Shown piece by piece: positions 62,049-64,000 of a DNA stretch of 64,000 nt (positions are counted from its first letter, which is position 1; each line of letters opens with the position of its first letter). Position numbers and translations under genes: made by a program. The stretch is taken from the NCBI RefSeq assembly GCF_030409305.1, contig NZ_JAUFPQ010000013.1, forward strand, positions 124,001 through 188,000, given 5' to 3'. Origin of the DNA: Halomonas maura (GTDB taxonomy: Bacteria; Pseudomonadota; Gammaproteobacteria; Pseudomonadales; Halomonadaceae). The notes below the pieces were generated by a model that was given only the letters and a program-made list of their open reading frames with translations, had not been told where the DNA came from and did no database searches.

Positions 62049-62845
62049 ATCCGCTTCCTTACCCAGCCGCTGACGCCCTCGCTGACCAGGATCACCGCGA
62101 TGATGACCAGCAGGATCGCGAAGGCAAAGGCGTAGTCGTAGCGCCCGAAGGCGTTCATCAGGGTGCCGCCGATGCCACCGGCGCCGACGATCCCCACCAC
62201 CGCCGAGGCCCGCAGGTTGCTGTCGAGCTGGTACATCGACAGCCCCACCTGGCGGGGCAGCACCTGGGGGAAGACGGCATACACCAGGGTCACCAGCAAG
62301 CCGCCCCCGGCGGCGCGGATGGCCTCCACCTGGCCCCAGTCGATCTCCTCGATCTCCTCGGCGAGCAGCTTGCCGACGAAGCCGATGGAGTAGAGGGTCA
62401 GGGTCAGCACCCCCGCCAGCGGCCCGAAGCCCACCGCCGCGACGAACAGGATGGCCACGATCACCGGGTGGAAACTGCGCGAGACGATGATCACCGCTCG
62501 CCCCAGCAGGTACACCGGCAGCGGCGAGATGTTGCGCGCCGCCATCACCGCGAAGGGCACCGACAGCATCACCCCGAGCAGGGTCGCCAGCACGGCGATC
62601 TGAAGGCTCTCCTTGAAGCCGGTGAGCAGCAGGTCGTAGCGCTCGAAGCTCGGCGGGAAGCCGCCGCCGAAGATGCGCCCGGCCCGGGGCAGGCCTTCGC
62701 CGATGCGCTCCCAGTTGAAGGGCAGGCTGCCGAAGGCCCACACCAGGTAGGCCACGAGCCCCACCAGCAGGCCGTAGCGCAGCAGGGGGTTGGCAATGAA
62801 CGGCGGCTTGCGCCAGGTCCGTGTGGCCGGCACGGGGCGCGTCAT
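62042..62845 (-). CDS. phnE: Phosphonate ABC transporter permease PhnE (first copy)
   Basis: A 267-residue permease. The coupling loop EEIEEIDWGQVEAIRAAGGG (about 165-185) and the GIVGAGGIGGTLMNAF stretch near 220 are typical PhnE features. Overlaps phnC by 4 bp. Import of phosphonate or phosphite is the family role; the exact substrate is not readable. Confidence 0.92.
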   Translation of the reverse strand: MTRPVPATRTWRKPPFIANPLLRYGLLVGLVAYLVWAFGSLPFNWERIGEGLPRAGRIFGGGFPPSFERYDLLLTGFKESLQIAVLATLLGVMLSVPFAVMAARNISPLPVYLLGRAVIIVSRSFHPVIVAILFVAAVGFGPLAGVLTLTLYSIGFVGKLLAEEIEEIDWGQVEAIRAAGGGLLVTLVYAVFPQVLPRQVGLSMYQLDSNLRASAVVGIVGAGGIGGTLMNAFGRYDYAFAFAILLVIIAVILVSEGVSGWVRKRIW

Positions 62846-63639
62846 GACTCCTCCCCCGAGGCGATGCCGGCCGGCGACTCGGTGAGCTCGTCGTCGGGGG
62901 CCTCGATGCCCCCGTAGATGGCCTCCAGGGCCGCCTTGTCGAAGTCGGCGGGCACCCCGTCGAAGATCATCTTGCCGTGGCGCAGGCCGACGATGCGCTC
63001 GGTATAGGCCTTGGCCTGGGCCACGTTGTGGATGTTGATCAGTACCGGCAGCGACAGCTCGCTGGCCAGGCTCTGCAGCAGCATCATGATCTGCTCCGAG
63101 GTGCGCGGGTCCAGCGAGGCGGTGGGCTCGTCGGCGAGCAGCACCTCCGGCTCCTGCATCAGCGCCCGCACCACGCCGACCCGCTGGCGCTCGCCGCCCG
63201 AGAGTTCATCGGCCCGCTTGTTGGCGTAGTGGGCGATGCCGACGCGCTCCATCAGGGCGAAGGCGCGGTCGATATCCTCGGCGGGAAAGCGCCGCGTGAC
63301 CGCCTGGAAGAGGCTGACGTAACCGAGCCGGCCGGCCAGCACGTTCTCCATCACGGTCAGTCGGTCGATCAGGTTGAAGCCCTGGAAGACCATGCCGATC
63401 TTGCGCCGGGCCCGTCGCAACGCCGCGCCCCGCAGCGTGACCAGTTCGCTGCCGTTGAGGCGGATCGAGCCCGAGGTCGGCTCCACCAGGCGGTTGATGC
63501 AGCGCAACATGGTACTCTTGCCGGCCCCCGAGGCACCGACGATGGCCACCACGCTGTTGTCCTCCACGACCAGGTCGAGCCCCTTGAGCACGGGCTCGTC
63601 CTGGCCGTATCGCTTGATCAGGTTGGCGATCTCGAGCAT
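62842..63639 (-). CDS. phnC: Phosphonate ABC transporter ATPase PhnC
   Basis: A 265-residue ABC ATPase with Walker A GASGAGKST (about 34-42), signature LSGGERQRVG (about 144-153) and Walker B VLLADEP. The start at 63639 gives the MLEIANLIKRYG opening; a longer in-frame ATG (63702) runs into the spacer. Located 109 bp after phnD. Confidence 0.94.
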   Translation of the reverse strand: MLEIANLIKRYGQDEPVLKGLDLVVEDNSVVAIVGASGAGKSTMLRCINRLVEPTSGSIRLNGSELVTLRGAALRRARRKIGMVFQGFNLIDRLTVMENVLAGRLGYVSLFQAVTRRFPAEDIDRAFALMERVGIAHYANKRADELSGGERQRVGVVRALMQEPEVLLADEPTASLDPRTSEQIMMLLQSLASELSLPVLINIHNVAQAKAYTERIVGLRHGKMIFDGVPADFDKAALEAIYGGIEAPDDELTESPAGIASGEES

Positions 63640-63699
63640 GGATGCATCCAGGCGGCGAAAGGATCGCCGCGGCGGCCGTCGCGAGGGCGGCCACCGGGG

Positions 63700-63731
63700 C
63701 ACGGCGTCACGGCGTCACGGCGTCACGGCGT
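63700..63731. repeat. Short tandem repeat between phnD and phnC
   Basis: Four perfect copies of CACGGCGT in tandem, followed by a degenerate CACGGAAG, in the 109-bp phnD-phnC spacer. Probably a slippage-prone microsatellite; it might tune spacing or mRNA structure. Confidence 0.85.
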
Positions 63732-63748
63732 CACGGAAGGTACCGCGA

Positions 63749-64000
63749 CTAGAGGTTCTCGGGGGTGTATTCGACCCCGTTGGCCTTCTGGATGGTGCGG
63801 ATGACCTTCCACTGGTCCTGGTAGTTGATCGGGATGAACTTCTCGACGCCCTCGAACTCCTCGCCCAGCTCGGTGCCGGCGAACTCGAAGGAGAAGAAGG
63901 CTTCCTCGATCTTGTCGACCAGGTCGGGATGCAGGTTGTGGGCGTAGGTGTAGGAGGTGGTCGGGAAGCTGTCGGACTCGTAGAGCAGCTTGACGTCATC
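63749..64000 (-). CDS. phnD: Phosphonate ABC transporter substrate-binding protein PhnD (C-terminal part)
   Basis: The last 83 codons of a gene cut by the window edge, ending at TAG 63749-63751. The reading frame gives DDVKLLYESDSFPTTSYTY, a run typical of the PhnD ligand-binding lobe, and ends in KANGVEYTPENL. Periplasmic binding protein for phosphonates. It is first in the operon phnD-phnC-phnE-phnE; its start is outside the window. Confidence 0.88.
   Translation of the reverse strand, partial: DDVKLLYESDSFPTTSYTYAHNLHPDLVDKIEEAFFSFEFAGTELGEEFEGVEKFIPINYQDQWKVIRTIQKANGVEYTPENL

Overview
This window is very GC-rich, with dense, mostly overlapping genes. Gene content and protein style point to a denitrifying gammaproteobacterium, most likely Halomonas or a close relative. 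That assignment is inference from gene families and the NsrR/NarXL/Dnr-type regulation; no 16S rRNA gene, tRNA gene or CRISPR array was seen. The core, about 5.9-60.6 kb, is a nearly complete denitrification and anaerobic-respiration island (nitrate to nitrite to NO to N2O). No nosZ gene is in view.

Layout. 0.2-5.6 kb: a D-Ala-D-Ala carboxypeptidase with a SPOR domain, an HD-GYP signalling protein and a TauE-type exporter. 5.9-16.8 kb (minus strand): narGHJI followed by a PpiC-type isomerase, moaB, moeA, a Dnr-like CRP/FNR regulator and a DGC-domain protein. 17.1-24.7 kb: an atypical NarK paralogue, narXL, and two NarK transporters. 24.9-33.4 kb: norE/norF-like genes on the plus strand and, on the minus strand, nnrS-sirB2-CMD and norCB-norQ-norD. 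33.5-41.6 kb (minus strand): nirS-nirD-L-G-H-J-E-N and a globin. nirC-nirF are divergent from nirS, followed by hmp (42.0-44.9 kb). 45.5-55.7 kb: O2-independent ubiquinone synthesis (ubiU, ubiV, ubiT), a split B12-dependent ribonucleotide reductase (nrdJa with an intein, nrdJb), an nrdG-like activase, hemN and nsrR. 55.7-60.6 kb: a two-component system divergent from a small acidic repeat protein, a b-type cytochrome, a Tat-exported sulfite-oxidase-family protein and a cytochrome c. 61.2-64.0 kb: a phosphonate ABC transporter (phnE, phnE, phnC, and phnD cut by the window edge).

How it fits together. The enzymes, their cofactor factories (molybdopterin, heme d1, heme, ubiquinone, deoxynucleotides without O2) and NO defence are interleaved. 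Three regulatory codes are readable in the DNA: NarL 7-2-7 heptamer pairs before narG, narK and narK1; ten TTGAT-N4-ATCAA-like (FNR/Dnr) boxes before narK1, norC, nnrS, the globin gene, nirS, nirC, ubiU, ubiT, hemN and a cytochrome c; and an NsrR-type palindrome before norC, with nsrR itself encoded at 55.3 kb.

Most noteworthy: an intein inserted exactly before the thiyl-radical cysteine of the ribonucleotide reductase, with non-canonical C-terminal splice residues; a NarK-family protein that has lost both substrate-binding arginines; hairpins placed after nirS and after norB; and a dispersed intergenic element present twice.
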